This document shows, piece after piece, positions 43,795 through 59,312 of a stretch of DNA of 64,000 nt. This DNA comes from Apoda limacodes. Lineage: Eukaryota > Arthropoda > Insecta > Lepidoptera > Limacodidae. Each line of letters begins with the position of its first letter. Position 1 is the stretch's first letter. A model generated the notes under the pieces. That model was not told the DNA's origin, did not search any database, and saw only the letters and a program-made list of their open reading frames with translations. A program made the translations under genes and the position numbers. The stretch covers positions 19,646,205 to 19,710,204 of the forward strand of contig OX291558.1 of the NCBI GenBank assembly GCA_946406115.1. Reading direction: 5' to 3'.

Positions 43795-44740
43795 CAAGAA
43801 GCCTTATTTATGTCTTTATGTCCTTTCTCGGGACTCAAACTATCTACATGCGAAGTTTAGACGCGGTTCCACCCCCCCTAAATTCGATTATCGGTGTGGG
43901 ATTTCGACGGCAACTCCTTCGTTGATAAAAAAAAAACCGACTCACGCTTGATGTTTTCAATTAGCCTGTGTCCTTTCTCGGCACTCAAACTGTCACCATG
44001 GCAAATTTCATCTTAATTGGTACAGCGATTAAGGCGAAAAGAGGTAACGGACAGACAGATAGACAAACGGACGGACGGACCACTATTTCACTGTTTACTA
44101 TGACCTCTATGTCTAAATGATTTAATTCTTCATTTTCTTCCAAATCTTCTATGGTGGAAGAATTGGCGGGAAGCCTTGCTTTAAATCCTTTTGGTGTTAA
44201 GCTTGTTTCCAAGGCACACAATGATTAAATTTGTGGTATATGATAATTATGGAGTCGCATTAAATGATGCGAATGTTGAAATCACTGACATTCATTCAAT
44301 CTTTGCTGTTTAGGAGAAGATCAATGACACAACGACTGTAGCGCCATCTAGCGGATTCAAATGTGTTTACACACTATGCAGGGACCTACTCGAACGTACA
44401 CAAATAATATCATTAAAATCATCCCTGCTGTTAAGGAGAAGATGAGTAACACACTCACTGCAGCGCCACCTACCGGCTCTAATTGTGTTTTCAAACCATC
44501 CAGGAATCCATTGATATATTGAGTGAGAATTTCACCCAAATCGTTTCAGCCGTTCAGAAGAAGTTAGATGACAAACACACGTACAGAAGAATTATACGTA
44601 GGATAAAAACGACTCACACTTGACGTTTTCAAGTAGCTTTTGACCTTTCCCGGGACTCTGACTATCTCCATGCCAAATTTCATCTTTATCCGTACATTGG
44701 TTTAAGCGTGAAGAGGTAACAGACAGACAGAATTACTCAT
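43795..44740 (+). repeat. Retroelement-tail modules, unit 2
   Basis: Copies of 19,045-19,985, including the two aggagaagatga modules and the cagacagacag ends. Confidence 0.45.
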
Positions 44741-45832
44741 TATTAGTTGTAGTTTAAAAAAAAAATAGGCAAATACAAGTATTATAAATATCAAGATTCC
44801 ATTTTCGATTATATCGATATTGAATCATCTTTTGGCAAACTTAGCCAGAACAGTTGAATACGACTCAACTTTTGGTAGGTACTGTAAAAGTTATTTTTAT
44901 ATAAAGTTGTTTCGATGCTTACGTGCGCTAAGGTTATCTATATTTTCTCGTCAAAATAATTTTCTATAAACTATAAGAAAAAAAAAGGAACACATACACA
45001 AAAAATTAATAAAAAAACATAAAAAAAAACTTATTCTGAAATTAAAAAAACATCAAAATTAAACTTAATAAATAAACTTAAATTTATTCTTGCATGACTA
45101 AGTAGTATCCACTTACTGAGACTCGATGTGGTTGTTACCTCCTTCTAAAGAACTGCAGTCCTCCTTCAGCAGGGACCTCGTATACTGTCAGGAATAGACA
45201 ACTCTCGAGATCCTGAATGACACTGTAGCTCTTACACTATTTTATGTCTTTGGTCACTGTCACTTTCAAAGTCCATAAAAGTGAATTATAACACGCGCGA
45301 CGCGTTAAAAAAATATAATGAAAGGTACCTGTATAGTTTAGGGAAAGAATTGTTATATTTGAAATATCTAAATATTTTTTAAATTAAGGATATTTAACAT
45401 AATACGAAGTCAACACGTCGAAACAGGAACCGGCGAACGCCAAAACCATCTTGTGCTCCTCTGATTTTAGACATAATATAAGATCTCAGCGATTCATATA
45501 CCAAAGATATATCTAGTTATAACTAGATATAGAAGTTTTTACCCTAAACGAACTTGTTTGGTCACACCAGCACTCCATATTACCAAACCCTTTCGGAAGT
45601 CAGAAGACAAGACTTCCCCATCAGAACCAGCTAGCAGCACTAAAAAAATCTAGACAATCAAACCATCCCTCCATACGTACGGAAATAAGTCTAAGCGTCC
45701 AAATCTCTTATTTACTTTTCCTTAGGCACATACTAGTCTCAAATCAACTTTCTTACAAACAATCAATCCTGCATGAATCTTAGTTTTAAGATTTATTTTA
45801 GGTAATCTATAATTTTTGGTTGTAGATTAAGT

Positions 45833-47050
45833 GTGTTCTAGAAATTAGGTTGCCTCGATATAATTAGACCTCCTCGTTTAAGTAGTCGACGATAAATAAA
45901 CTACAGGTCCAAAAATACCAAGAACCATTTCCAGAGTGTATCCTCAATGTTTGATATGTGTTTATCTAGACTTAGTCCAGATATAGTATGCCGTGAATCT
46001 GTAGCGAAGGACCGATAGCGAAGATCTGGTACCTAGATCTCCCTTCCGACTCAAACTCCATTGAACACACAGATTTTGGCGTGTGAAATTGATGTTGTGA
46101 AGTGTAGTTTTAATTTAGTACTTTAGCAATTTTCTAGAACAAATAAAAATCTATCCGGATTGGACAAAATGTCAGTATCGCAGAGCTCATAAATGGTTTT
46201 TATAATACCTTTGTCTTTGATTTAGATTCTTTCGTTTATTTGAAACTGAAAAAAAATTGTTGTTTAGTACTTTAGCAAATTTCTAGGACAAATAAAAATC
46301 TATCCGGATTGGACAAAATGTCATTATCGCAGAGCTCATAAATGGCTTTTATAATACCTTTGTCTTTGATTTAGATTCTTTCGTTTATTTGAAACTGAAA
46401 ATAAATTGTCACCCCTCCGTAGTATAAAATTGAGTAGTAATTTAGATTTCTCGTAGTTTAGATATGTAGTTGTGGAACTCGTAGATTTTCAGTGACAATT
46501 TTTAATTTAACTCAGTTCAAATTCACCTCTTATGAAGATGGTTGATGAAGACAAGGTAGAGTCTTAAAGAAAAATAGGCTGAGCTGTAGATCAAATTGTT
46601 TGTGAGTTCTAGAAATTAGGTTGCCTCGATATAATTAGACCTCATCGTTTAAGTAGTCGATGCTAAATAAACTACAGGCCCAAAAATACCAAGAACCATT
46701 TCCAGAGTGTATCCTAAATGTTTGATATGTGTTTATCTAGACTTAGTCCAGATATAGTATGCCGTGAATCTGTAGCGAAGGACCGTTAGCGAAGATCTGG
46801 TCTAGATCTTCCTTCCGACTCAAACTCCATTTAACACACAGATTTTGGCGTGTAAAGGTGTTGTGAAGTGTAGTTTTAAGAAATTTTATGTAATAAAATT
46901 AAAAAAGAAAAAATAAGTTTAATGTAATTTTCAGTGACAATTATAAATCTTACTCAGATCGAAATTCAACTCTCATAGATATAGTTGATGAAGACAAGGT
47001 ATAATTTAAAAAAAATAGGCTGAGCTGTAAATTTAATTGTTTGTGTAACA
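45833..47050. repeat. Nested tandem duplication, copy 2
   Basis: Copy of 21,083-22,300, with the 149-bp pair at 46,114-46,410. Confidence 0.85.
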
Positions 47051-47274
47051 ACTCAGTCAAAATTTCTAAAAGTATTATTTAGCTTATTAAAATCTAGTTC
47101 ATTTTTTGTAGGCTTTCAGTTACGTTAATTTTGAAAATAAAGTGTAACAATAAATGTTTTTTAAGACACACACAAAACTCAAACATTTCACAAAATTCAC
47201 ACACTTTCCTTAACATAAAAGAAAATTCGAGAAATATTGCCCTATCACGCTTGTTCTACAAAAATTTCCCATAA

Positions 47275-47463
47275 AAAATAAAACCAGCTGAAAAACAAAT
47301 AATAGCCAGACTTAGAAAGTCTAGGTTACCTAGTTCTCCTAAGAATCTATTAGACAACAAAATTAAAGAAAAACAGCTAAATTCTTTCTTATCTGAAGAA
47401 TTAGACAAAGAAAGACGAAATACTTGTGTTTCAGAAAATTACCCGGGAAAACGGAGATTTTAG
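47275..47463 (+). pseudogene. Lysine-rich open frame, copy 2
   Basis: Copy of 22,525-22,713. Confidence 0.25.
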
Positions 47464-49079
47464 AGCTCTTGTAAATCTAAATCTAAATAAAAAAAAGAAA
47501 AAAAATTCCTACCTCTAGAAAATAAATAAATAAATTAAACCTTTTTTGAATCTATGTAACTTACACAATTTGTAACGTTTTCACTGTTTTAAAATAATAA
47601 AAAAATTAAGACACTTTTCAAGCCTTGACGGACAGGCTGATTTCTCGAATCGGTCAACGTGCCATCGCAAAGCATAGCTCGACAATTTTCCGTATTATAC
47701 TCGACGTCCAAACTCAACGATAGTCTCACAATCTCTCTCCTGAAGTTCTCCTCTCAATCTTCCACAAAGCCTTTGGAGCCAATCCCCACTGTAATGCCAT
47801 GGAAAAATACTGAACATCATACAAGTAAATTTTTGTTTCTAAGTTCTATATATTAAATTGTGGCTGCGATCTTTGTTTATATAAAAGCCCGCCAGAAAAT
47901 CATGCCACCATGAAAACGTAAGCAAATGTAGTCCCTACAATCACAACATTACAATTCAACACATTTGAAACAGAAGACATATACGTGTGGTAATTCCAAC
48001 GTTCCCAATCTTACAGCCAGTATAAATTGGTCTATCCGCTGTTATACGCCTCACCCCTTTCTCTCCCCTAACTCGTCTACAAACAAAGGAAATATTTTGA
48101 GAACAATAAGGCCTTGTTTTAAGCTGCCGACTAGCTTAATACACCCCTGTACCCTTCTTTCCTCCGTTCCTCCAAATATAAACAATATTTACCACTGACA
48201 TGGTCAACACCACCGCACAGAAAAACAACTCTATTTATATAACGTTTGAATTTGTAGAAACTACATAGCTATAACATGGTAAATTCATTACTATGTGTGC
48301 TAGCGTAGCGTATGGTTCACACCATTTTGTCATATAAGCGTTATGCAAGTGTGAAATAGAACAGGAACAAATCCCACACGAGGGCACCAATCTTAATATA
48401 AACATAAGTTCGTGTACACTTCGTACCTCTGGGAACAATGAGAAATAAACACTCCCGACTAATTTTTTTAAAACAAAGGGTACAATGAGAGTGCTGTCTG
48501 TTCAAATTACTAAGAAGTGTTTATTTTAATAAGTACAAAGATTTGTACTTTGGTTAAATTTGAAGTAAATATTTTAAGTATATAGTACAACCATACACTC
48601 GTTTTGCTAAATAAACTCTGTAGCAGAAAAAATCTGTTACAGTACCTAGTAATATGATGGGTTTGAAATAGTGATTTTTTTTACGGCTTTTGTTAAGCTT
48701 GTAATTTTCGGATTAGTAACTCAATTCACTGCAATGTGTTTGTAAACAAATCCAGACGAACAAAACCTAATTTAAAGTTTTTAAGACATATTTGTCAATT
48801 TTGTGATGAAAATTTAATTATCTACATATGAAAGGTAATGTCATCTTTGTAATTTGGACGTTCCTGATATAATCCTACGGCGAAATGCCGATTCATATGT
48901 CATACTTGTGAACGGGTGCCGCCTGTGGAGGCTGGTCTGCTCTTGCAAACTTCTTTGTATTCAAATTTGTATTAACAAAGAAGTTTGTATTCTTAGTATA
49001 TATTAGATGATACAAAACATATTAGATGATACACTATAATTTTATGTTTCGTTTGTGATTTTACAAAGATTACCTATTG
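47464..49079. other. Unannotated AT-rich sequence, unit 2
   Basis: Copy of 22,714-24,329; no gene recognised. Confidence 0.4.
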
Positions 49080-49450
49080 GACGCACGCAATAAAACAGTA
49101 TTGTTATAAGTTTGTAAAGCTAGTTTTAGTTAATTTACTTGATGATTCGAAAGTGTTCTTAGCAACCCATTTGAATAAAAGATTTTGATTGATTTTGTGT
49201 AAGTAAGTATTAGTATGTACATTTATGGTATCTATATAGTAAGTGCATAGGTATTTATTGTAATATTCTTTATTCTCCCTAATAATTTACTTGTGATCCT
49301 TTGTGTATCACCTACCTCTTCCTGTCAATATAGAAAGCTTTCTAGCGATAAGGCTGCTTTATTGTGCAATTTATTTTATTGTTTTTTTGTGAATTTTGTT
49401 AATTGTGCAATACAGAATATATTATTATTATTAAATTTATTTGTAAAAGT
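49080..49450 (+). mobile_element. Two non-LTR 3' ends, unit 2
   Basis: Copies of 24,330-24,465 and 24,560-24,700. Confidence 0.45.
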
Positions 49451-50432
49451 CTGTTTATAAGCTTTGGCACAGAGGTTGTTAAGGGGACGGATAAGGACAT
49501 ATGCTACTCCTTGAATATTCTAGGCTCAAATAAAGTTTGCCAACCCCCAGCCTACGCAAGCGTAGACAAATGTAGATAAATTCAACAAGGTAAGTGCTAC
49601 TGCCCACACGTTGGGCTAGTTGATTCGGCCTGAGCCCACTCGATTAATACAAAAATAATTAATACACGTCGGAAAGTTCTAGGAACACCACTGTCAACCA
49701 CTAGTGTAGACGAGTTTTGCGAATTGAAACAAATAGATGACGCAGGCATTTACTATTACAGCTGCTGCTATTTATTTATTGAGCGCGAATAATTAGTTAG
49801 TGAAGCGGGTGTCTTTGATTTAGACAAAAAACCGACGACGCTCTGAAATGTGACTGACGAGTAGGGGCAACCGACCGCAAATTGTGATAAGCCACGCTAA
49901 ATTAACTGTCTACACGTTAGCGCTTGAGAGGCGAGCGACGACGAGCGACGGCAAGCAATAATTAAGTTATAATATAAAGCACCTAACATAAAATTATATA
50001 AAAATTATCCTAAACTGAAACAAAAGCCTATTGTTACAGTCCGTTCTCATATGATTGAATTAAATGAACGGTAAAGGGGTGAAAATTATATAATGAAACA
50101 CTTGAAAAAGGTTTGAAACAATGTAAGAGCTAAAGGTTGAATACATTATAACTGAGTCGATTTTTTTCATTTGCCCATTTTCATGTTTCCTGTTGTTTCC
50201 AACCTAATTGCTTTAAAATGGCGGTAGTAACACAATTATCATTTCTGTGTAACTGATTGTTAGGGGTGACTTATGAAATCATTAATAGTGGATTGTATAA
50301 CAAGAGATCAAAATAATATTTTTACGGCGAAAGCCCTATTTTGAATCCACAGGGATTCAAAGGACGGCGCACGAGCTAAAATAATTTTGCGACCGAGTTA
50401 TACATTCTACTTTTCTCTTTCTGTACTATTAA

Positions 50433-53259
50433 TAGTACAGTCAAATTAGATAAATTTTTAGGCTAAAATAACATTTGTACGTAGAGTTTTAAATTTTGGT
50501 GTACTTGTTCATTAAGACCTCCCGTTGAATATACTAAAAGTCCCCATCGACAGCTGTTGCGCTAGCGCCGCCATTTTTCAAAACAAGGTACACTTTTTTA
50601 GTTTCTTGCTTATTTCTCGGCAATTATTGCTGATATGGTTTTGCTTTGACTTCCTTCCCGATATTATATGTCCCTCTGACTCCTATCCGCCAACGGCGTA
50701 TTTAAGAAAGCCCTTATTAGCTTAAAGCAACTAGATTGCATCCTCTCTTATTGCATCTCACGACAAATTGACGTGGCATCAAATTTCTTACCAGTCACTA
50801 AGTTAAGCTACCATCAGCGAGTAAGAGAGCTACTAAGAGAGCCAAACGCCACACGAAGACAACGTAACAATCCTCCTACAAAAGTGTCAAGAAGTCAGAA
50901 AACGCGATGGAAGGGAAGTAGCCTGGCCTCCAGGCTAACTGGAGCTATAAATCTATTGAAGTCGACACCCTGAGCGCCATGCCTTCCTTCCAAAGACTAA
51001 ATTAATCCTTGCGTGTGACAACGACTAAAAGGCAGACTGCTTAGAAAAAACTTAGAGTCATAATGCTTACTTAGCACTAAATCAGTAGACACCAATCATG
51101 ACCGCGAGGTAGACATTGAGGTCAAAAGTAAATGCGCTCTCCTGCCGCTTACCTCTCGACTTCCAAGTTCTGCAGACTTTCAAAATAAAGTTTACTCGTT
51201 TATTTACTTTACTCATTTATTTTACTAATAAGTTTTTTAATGTCGAACTAAATTTTTTCGCGACGTGGTTAGGGTAAAAATGTCCTTAGCCCTCGTCATA
51301 TAGAATTTAGTTTACTAAACGCTTTGAGCAAACTTTATTAACGGTTACTAATACCACGGTTACGTTATTTCATAGACACTAAGTATAGACCTCTTCACCA
51401 AAGTCATTTTGAAATTTTGGGCAACGGAACAGGGACACTGCATCACAGATTTCACGGAGCACATTTATACCTATAGGAGCGCCATTCTTCGACATGGCGA
51501 CAGCGTTTAATAAATACTAACGTAATGGTTTTTAAGCTTCTAAATTTATAAGCTGTTCCACGCTCTGAACTGGTTTTTATTTTATGCACTTGCTAATAGT
51601 AGCTTGCGAGTGACTGTTGAGTGACAGATTCGATGACCATATCAATATTAGAGATCTAATGCGAGCAGGAATGAGAACTAGCTGTTGTAAGCTGATTATT
51701 TTAAGGGCTTCCTTGAATTTGTCCCAGTTTATCACAGTCTGTCGCAGTGACTTCGTAGGCCTGGGGCCCAAGGGACATAATAACCAAGAGATTCTTAGAG
51801 CATGTTCATACAGTACTTCTATGAAGCGCCAACTTAGGCTTATATTCTGTAGAATATGGTTGACATTAACGGTGTAGTTAGTAGCAGTCATAATGTCAAA
51901 ATTGAGTTTGTTTATCAGTCTGTCGAGATTCTTGCCTTTGTTCTTCTTAGGATAGGTGTTTTTTATCGGAATCAGACGCGATGTAGATCGGCTGATGGCT
52001 GGTCGGTTTAGCATATTGGCTATTCTTACTCACCAAGCGGACTACGCCCCGCTATACACATCATGTCGCATAATGCATCTGTCCCTTTATTTCTTATCAT
52101 CTCTGTCGGTCTTTATGTCTCTAGGTAGTGTCATGAAATAAGTTTTTGAAGATATATATGAACATTTTAGGAGTAAACAGAAACAAAACTGTATATTGAT
52201 AGCAAAACTATAAAAAAAGAAACGAGTTGCACTCCGGGAGTGCCGGCAGAAGTGGAAACCTTTACACACGATTCGCGCTTAACACTCAAATATGTCACAA
52301 GACATGTCTTTGACATTGTCAAGAAATAATAATGTTTGTTTATTTACTTTTTTGACGTAGTATATTTGACATCGCAATCTGTCATAGAATTAAAATTCCA
52401 TATCCAACCTCCCTGTACTACTCATAATCGCGAATACTAAAAATATACACAAAATACGGTCATTTTCATCGCATATTGTGACACAAATAAATCAAAACCT
52501 TTCACATAGGAGACTCGATCTCATGATGAAAGAGCTATCTACGTATTATAACGTTTTTTATTTGTAAAAAAGTTTACGCGGACAAAGCCCCTGGCGGGAG
52601 CTAAACGTGTAAATAGATAAATACGAGTATTAAATGTACACACATGTTTGTTTTCAATTTTCTTTACGGACGAACGGACGGACAGACCATTAAATACACA
52701 TATACATAAAGAAAAGTAAATCACTTACAAACTTACTCAACCACGACTACACGACGATTTGACGTTAAGCCATCGAAATATGTAAGCGGTAAGGTACCCC
52801 CAGAGAAAAACACATATAATAGAAAAAATAAAAATAAAATTATAATAGGCGTGGCATTACGGTTTCCGTCTTACGAATTTCCACGATTAGGACACGTGAC
52901 CTGGCGCGAGTTTAAAAAAAGTGCACAACGCCGCTAAAGAAGTTTTCACTTCAAAAACTTTTCAATGTCGGATTACAGCTAAAGTATTAGAGATACATGA
53001 ATAAAATATCTTAGCTTTTTTATAGGAAATTTCATAAGTTACAGATTTTGCATACACAATTATATCGTATAAATAATTATTGCCGAGATATAAGCAAAAA
53101 ACTAAAAAAGGGTTCCTTTTTCCCAAGATGGCAGCGCGAGCGCAACAGGCATCGATGGGGACTTTTAGTATGCACAACAAGAGGTCCTAATGAACATGTA
53201 CACCTAAATTCAAAACTCTACCAATTAATGTTTTTTAATTTTCTAATTTGATTGGACTA
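50433..53259. mobile_element. 2.8-kb TIR element, copy of TE2
   Basis: Copy of 25,683-28,509. Same flanking TAA, so it was duplicated with the unit and did not transpose. Confidence 0.7.
51577..52014 (-). pseudogene. Jockey-like remnant in the TE2 copy
   Basis: Copy of 26,827-27,264, same 145-residue reading. Confidence 0.4.
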
Positions 53260-53790
53260 TAACGTCTATGAGAAAAGAGATAAGTGAAACTTATAAATAA
53301 GAATAGTTTATTTATTAATTTTATAAAAGTATCATCATAATTACGATTTGAGTAAACAATTCCAAAGGTTTTCTCGTGCGGTTTTTTTTTATCAGCCAGT
53401 TTTATTATACACCTAGTTACTTGTTCATACCATGTTCTTGATCGATCTCCATAATCCACACTACAAATTAAAATCACTTTGCGTCCCTAGAGATTCAAAG
53501 TGCAACTATAATTCTTGATTACGAGGAACCAACGGGCTCCTTTTGAATAGATGTGATAAAAATTAGTTTTTCGTGATGCTTTGCCATAAAAGGGGTCATT
53601 TACTTTAAAGGCATCCCCTGGTTATTTCTCTGTCGCGACAGTTGGTCTGTTAAGTTTTATTTGGTTTCTAATATTTTTTAATTGTTATTTTTAATAAACA
53701 TTAAATATAAAATATAAATCAACTAAAGTCAACAATAAAATAAACAATTGAAGAGATTTGCGATGAATTTCGAATGAATTGTAATTATTT

Positions 53791-54115
53791 AATGGCAAGG
53801 AAGTTACACGAATTTTCTAAGTAATTAAATTGAAAGGTCTGAAAAGCAACAGAAATGACAAGTGTAGGAGCGTTGGCGAATACTAAGATATAACTGTATA
53901 AGTATACCTAGCGAGTTAGGTTATAAAGAGATTTGGACAAGTGGGCCGGAGCCGAGGGTCCCAAGTTTGAAAACACTCACGTTATTATTTTCTGAATCAC
54001 CTCTTCACAATTTACCTGAATTTTGTAATCATTATTGACCGTTTGACAAATGGACTCAAAGAATTTTACCGGTTGTCAAGGCTGGAAATTGGTTTAATTA
54101 TTTTCCATTGCTTAT
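53791..54115 (+). repeat. Block A core module, unit 2
   Basis: Copy of 29,041-29,365. Confidence 0.75.
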
Positions 54116-55002
54116 TTAATCTTTTTCAATTAATATTTTAGAAAAATATTAAGGAAGTAAGAAAGTTTGGTGGCGAACACCTTGCGGGCTTTTAAAGCTT
54201 TTAGTCAGAAGTGCTCTCACTTTTGTTAAGGAAACAAAATCGACCTAAGTAAATAAATAATAACTTACACTAATTAAGTATTTCAGTAATATTCTTGTGT
54301 ACCTACCTAAACTTTTAATTTTTAGAAAAAGATTTTTAATAGATTTTATTAAATAAAGTTATGATTTTGAAAATCTTAGCAATTGTTAGGCTAAATTTAG
54401 ACATAACAATTTATGAAAAAGCGTTTTTAGAGTTTAGCACCCTTTTCGATATTTTTTTAGGTTTTAGGTATCAGAATGTTCTAGAGTAAAGACAATTAAT
54501 TCGTAAAAAAATATTTTATACCATTGGTTTTGACATAAGAACGCGTATGTGATTGTAGGGATCGATAGTAATATATAGCTATAAAAGCTTTTATATTCGG
54601 ATTTTAATTAACTTTACCAGTTAAAAGCTATTTAAGATTAATATATGTACTTCTTTTTATTTAGTTAATAATATTATTAGGTGTAAATAAAACACTCTAG
54701 ATACCAAATATTAAGAAAAAAGGCCCCAGTAAGTACTAGTTATTACTAGTAACCAAACAGTTGTATATGGATACGCTTTATTACTAGTTAGTACGCGTCG
54801 TAACGAATTTCAAAATTTTACGGTAACATGTATTATATAATTATATAGATGAAGGCTGTGTTATAAATGGAAAATCGCGGTGTAGTGCAGTTGATAGCTT
54901 GACTAGTTGAGGTCGCCAGAGGCTGCCACTTAGTGAAAATTCTCGTATCACGCGCACCATTTATGCTATGTAACATGGAGTTATAGTAAAATTAATCTCA
55001 AG

Positions 55003-55290
55003 ACCGCTGGTGGTCAAATGGTTCAGGTGTCCGTCTTGTGTTTAAATGGCGCACTTTCAACCTGGTCGTCTACCAATAAGTTCGTTTTGTAAGCCTCACG
55101 TTATTCACACCACTACCTTTTTGGTAAACAAAAACATCGTGGGGAACCCTGGATACGTTAGAAAAACCTGATATGTTAAGTTTACAAGCACTGGGCTCGC
55201 ATAATGGACTGGCAGACTGTGGATGGAGTGTAGGCTGGTGCCGCAACACGGATTTATGAAGGATTTACCACCAGTTTCTATTCATATGCG
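55003..55290 (+). mobile_element. tRNA-derived SINE, unit 2
   Basis: Copy of 30,253-30,540. Confidence 0.6.
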
Positions 55291-56374
55291 AATAGTTTTA
55301 AAAATATTCATTCTAAAACATTAAGTAAGAAAAATCGAATTGTTAAAATGAGAAGTTAATAGCTTGATTAAAGAATGAGTATGTTAGCAACCAGCTTTTA
55401 TTTCTAAATATTAGGTTATGTGGTATCCTGAAGTTTAAATTAAAGCTGCAGAATTACAAGACAGGTAATTAATCAAGATGATAAAAACTCTTTAATTTAA
55501 TTTGGTCTGGTTTCCGACAAAGAGACGACTTTATTTCAATTTTGTTTCGATATAATTAATCTCGTTTTTCGAATGCTTCGTCATAATTGAAAAAAATATA
55601 TAAACTAGTTTTTGCCCGCGGTTCTACCCGATTCGATTATCGGTATAGAGTTTCACCGACAACTTCTCAAAAAACACCGACTCACACTTGACGTTTTCAA
55701 GTAGTCTGTTTTTCAGGTTACCTACCATACACGTAGAGTGGGGACATCATTTTTTTTCTCGTCTACTCCATCGTTTGGGGTATCGTTGGATATGAATCCC
55801 AAAACAATTGCCGTTATGCAATGATGATTTTTTGATGGGCTCCTTTTGTTAAATATTTAGCTTTAAAGTACTAATTTTTGTTAGAGTCAAGAGTCAAGTT
55901 TGAAAGAATTAGGTATATCACTGGACCTTTTCAAAGATAAACATGCATTAAGTAAAAAATATATGTTTAAGGGACGTTTCACATCATATCGTAATCTTGT
56001 AATAAAATAAACAAAAGTCATACGGATTCCTCCTGTCTGTTCTATCTCGACTTTTTTTAAGGAGTTTGTAGAGAATTGGTAATCCATCACGTTTTACGCT
56101 AGAGCTGGTAATTTTTGACCAACGGGACATATATACATACAGCCACCTTCGTCTAGATACATTGCATGTGAGGCAGTGTCATAATGATGGGCTCACCACC
56201 TATCATACGGAATTAAAGTGGTTCCACAAAAAGAGTTTAAATATGTGTTATATATTAATATTACCTAGTAGCATATTCCTAAACTTTGAAACTTCGAAAC
56301 ATCGATGTTGTCATATGGCAGCAGTCTTTAAGCTAAGTCTAAGACCTTATTGCTGGTTTAAAAATAATGACAAT

Positions 56375-58785
56375 TGAGTGCCCACTTTATACAGCTGGAC
56401 AACGTCGACTGATTCACACCGAGCCAGCGTGGTGGTCTGTGGTATAAACAAGGTCAAAAAGCGGCTAAGGCATAAGGAAACAACTCATTTTGTTAATGAT
56501 CGTCTCTCATTTTACTCCTCCATTTCTGTCATTGCATGAAAATTTCACTAATACCTATCTGTAACTGAATATTATAGAATTATATGTATTATTTAATTAC
56601 AAGTAATACGAATACGTATAATCTCTGTCTGTTTATCGCATTGATCGCATATACATTTACATAACTACCTCTCCGCAACACATGATCGGCTTCCAAATTC
56701 CTGATCGGTTAAACATGAAACACTAACGCTTAGTGACTTCAAAACTTGGCTTGAACCCTTTGCAATCCGCTTCAATTTCACGGCATGCCGGTCAAATTTT
56801 AAGTACTATCATCGTGATTGATCCTCTGTACCCTTACCAGGTATATTATGCTGTAGTCTTCGACAGTTTATTTTATCTTTTAATCCTTAGAAATTTATAG
56901 ATGGACTTTAGTCAAAGTGGAGGGAATTAAAAGCTGTCCATTCATATTTCATCTATAGAAAACACCAGAAAAGTAATTATTGTTGTAATTAATGTCATCA
57001 TTGTGATATTTAAAGATGTAGAATAAAACTTTGACAAAAAAATTGAACCAGATTCGAAAATCTAATTTACTATAGTTCCCACAAAAAACATGACGAAACT
57101 ATACGATGAAGGGTCCCGCCTGCCCCAGAGAGAAACTTACGTAGCGCGCAAGGTAAACAAACATTTCAATTTCAATAGATCGTTTATGTGGCCACAAGTG
57201 ATAGAATTTTATTGCAAACATTTTCATCAAAAAACTTTCTAGTTGATGTTAATCAATTCCTAATTACATGAAAAAATTTCTAAAATAAAACCGAAATGAA
57301 TAAATGTATCACTTTTTGAAATTATATAACGAGCAGAAAAGATCTAAATAACAAGTTTTGTTGACACAGACCACATTAAAGTATTTGTAACATTTATATT
57401 CCACGGTCTATTCAGAAATTCTTTACTTTATAAAAAAGCTTGTACGTAACAGAGGATCGAACCCCCTTTACTGAAATAGCAGTCACATTACATAATAATA
57501 TTGTATTGTTAAACTACTGCAATACCTACAAGATAAACGGATTTGTTACTAACTTATGAATTACATTGCGACTGGCATACATTTTTTGTTTAGAATTAAC
57601 TATATAATTAAGCCGTTCACTATACATTTATCTATTTCATGATAAACAATTAAAATATACTACAGGTAATACGAAACGCAACTTCCACCTAACTTTTTAA
57701 TATATTGAATCCTTTGTAACTACAACTCGTAAAACTTATAAGATCACGAATTTCCCGTAATACCATTAAAGCTCTGAAATTCCCGTACTCTATCTACAAA
57801 AGCTCTATTGCAGTAGAGCTTATCTCCAAAAAGAGAAAAACTATTTAGAATGGAAATAGGCAGTTACAAAACTGTAAGTTAGCCAAAATGCTAAAACGAT
57901 ACATTTTAGTCGGATTTTTAACTGAATCTGTATAAATGTTTTTCAACTTAGTATTAAACTGTTTAATGAAAACAATTAAATTGTATTTTTTGTATAATAA
58001 ATAAATAATCACTGAACTTTTTACTTGCTTACTTTTAGTAAGCTAAATAAGCTAAAGGGCAACGCGCGAGTGACGCCCCTGATGTTGCAAGCTTCCATAT
58101 GCTATGGTGACCGCGTACCAGACGAACCGTTAGCTTGTTTTCCAACATTAGTGGTATAAAAAAACCTCAGGTATTTACTCTTAGATATTGTCTAATGATA
58201 AAACTTTACATGCCTACTTTAAAAAACAAAGAAAAAAATTGAATAAATAATATAATGTAAGATCGCTAGCAATTTAAAATATACATTAAATCTTAAGTTA
58301 TACTTTTCGAAATATAACATTTTTTATTAAATTTAATTAATAAACAGAAACCTTCATTTAAGGAAGAAACGAAACCAAAAATAATTAAAATAAATTCCAG
58401 CCTTGACAACCATTAAAATTGTTTGAGTCCATTTGTAAAACGGTCTATAATAATTACAAAACTCAGGTAAATTCTGAAGAGGTCATTCAGAAAATAATTA
58501 TGTGAGTGCTCGACAAACTTGGGACCCTCGGCTCCGGCCCACTTGTCCAAATCTCTTTATAACCTAACTCGCTCTGTAAACTTATACAGTTATATCTAAG
58601 TATTCCCCAACGCTCCTACACTTTTCATTTCTGTTGCTTTTCCGACCTTTCAATATAATTACTTAGAAAAATTGCCATTTGAATTGCCATTGAATAATTG
58701 ATTTGAAATCTGAAGGATTGTTTCTTATATTGTTGACATTGGTTACTTTTATTAGTTTAGGACAAATACCTACTCAACAACACAC
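56375..58785 (-). repeat. Block A inverted (A'), copy 2
   Basis: Copy of 31,625-34,035, including the decayed exon-like segment at 57,115-57,240 and the non-LTR 3' end at 58,057-58,164. Confidence 0.85.
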
Positions 58786-58817
58786 AGGTCAAAATACGTA
58801 TGTAGCTAGAAAAATAC

Positions 58818-58851
58818 TTATATATATATATATAATAATAATAATAATAAC
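58818..58851. repeat. (TA)n(ATA)n microsatellite, unit 2
   Basis: Copy of 34,068-34,101. Confidence 0.85.
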
Positions 58852-58994
58852 AATGTTGACGTATATCTCGTAATAATAAAACGTTATGGAAAAACTGACT
58901 AGACTGACTATGTATACCGTAAACAGTAACTAATTAACCACTTTAGTGAATTATAACCGTGAAGTTATACTTATAGGACTATATATAAGGGGGA

Positions 58995-59312
58995 TGAAGA
59001 GTTTAGCCGGCTTCAAAAAAAAAGAGGAGGTCCTAGTTCGTCGGAATCCTTTTTTTTGTGTATGTTTCCCGACTACTCAAAAACGTCTTGACCGATTCGA
59101 AAAATTCTTTTTTTTTTGTTTGTAATTGTATATAAAAAGAATTATTTTAATAAATCTCATCTAAATTACAGTTTCACGTTGATATCGTGCAAGTGAAGTG
59201 TGTTACAAACTGTTAAAGAGAGATAGACACCAACTTCAAACTGTAATTTGGATGAGATTTTTTAGAATAATTATTTCTACCTTTTTAGCGCATCTTCTAG
59301 AAGTCGGTTGTT
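58995..59312. mobile_element. accgacttcaaa-type MITE, unit 2
   Basis: Copy of 34,245-34,562. Confidence 0.6.
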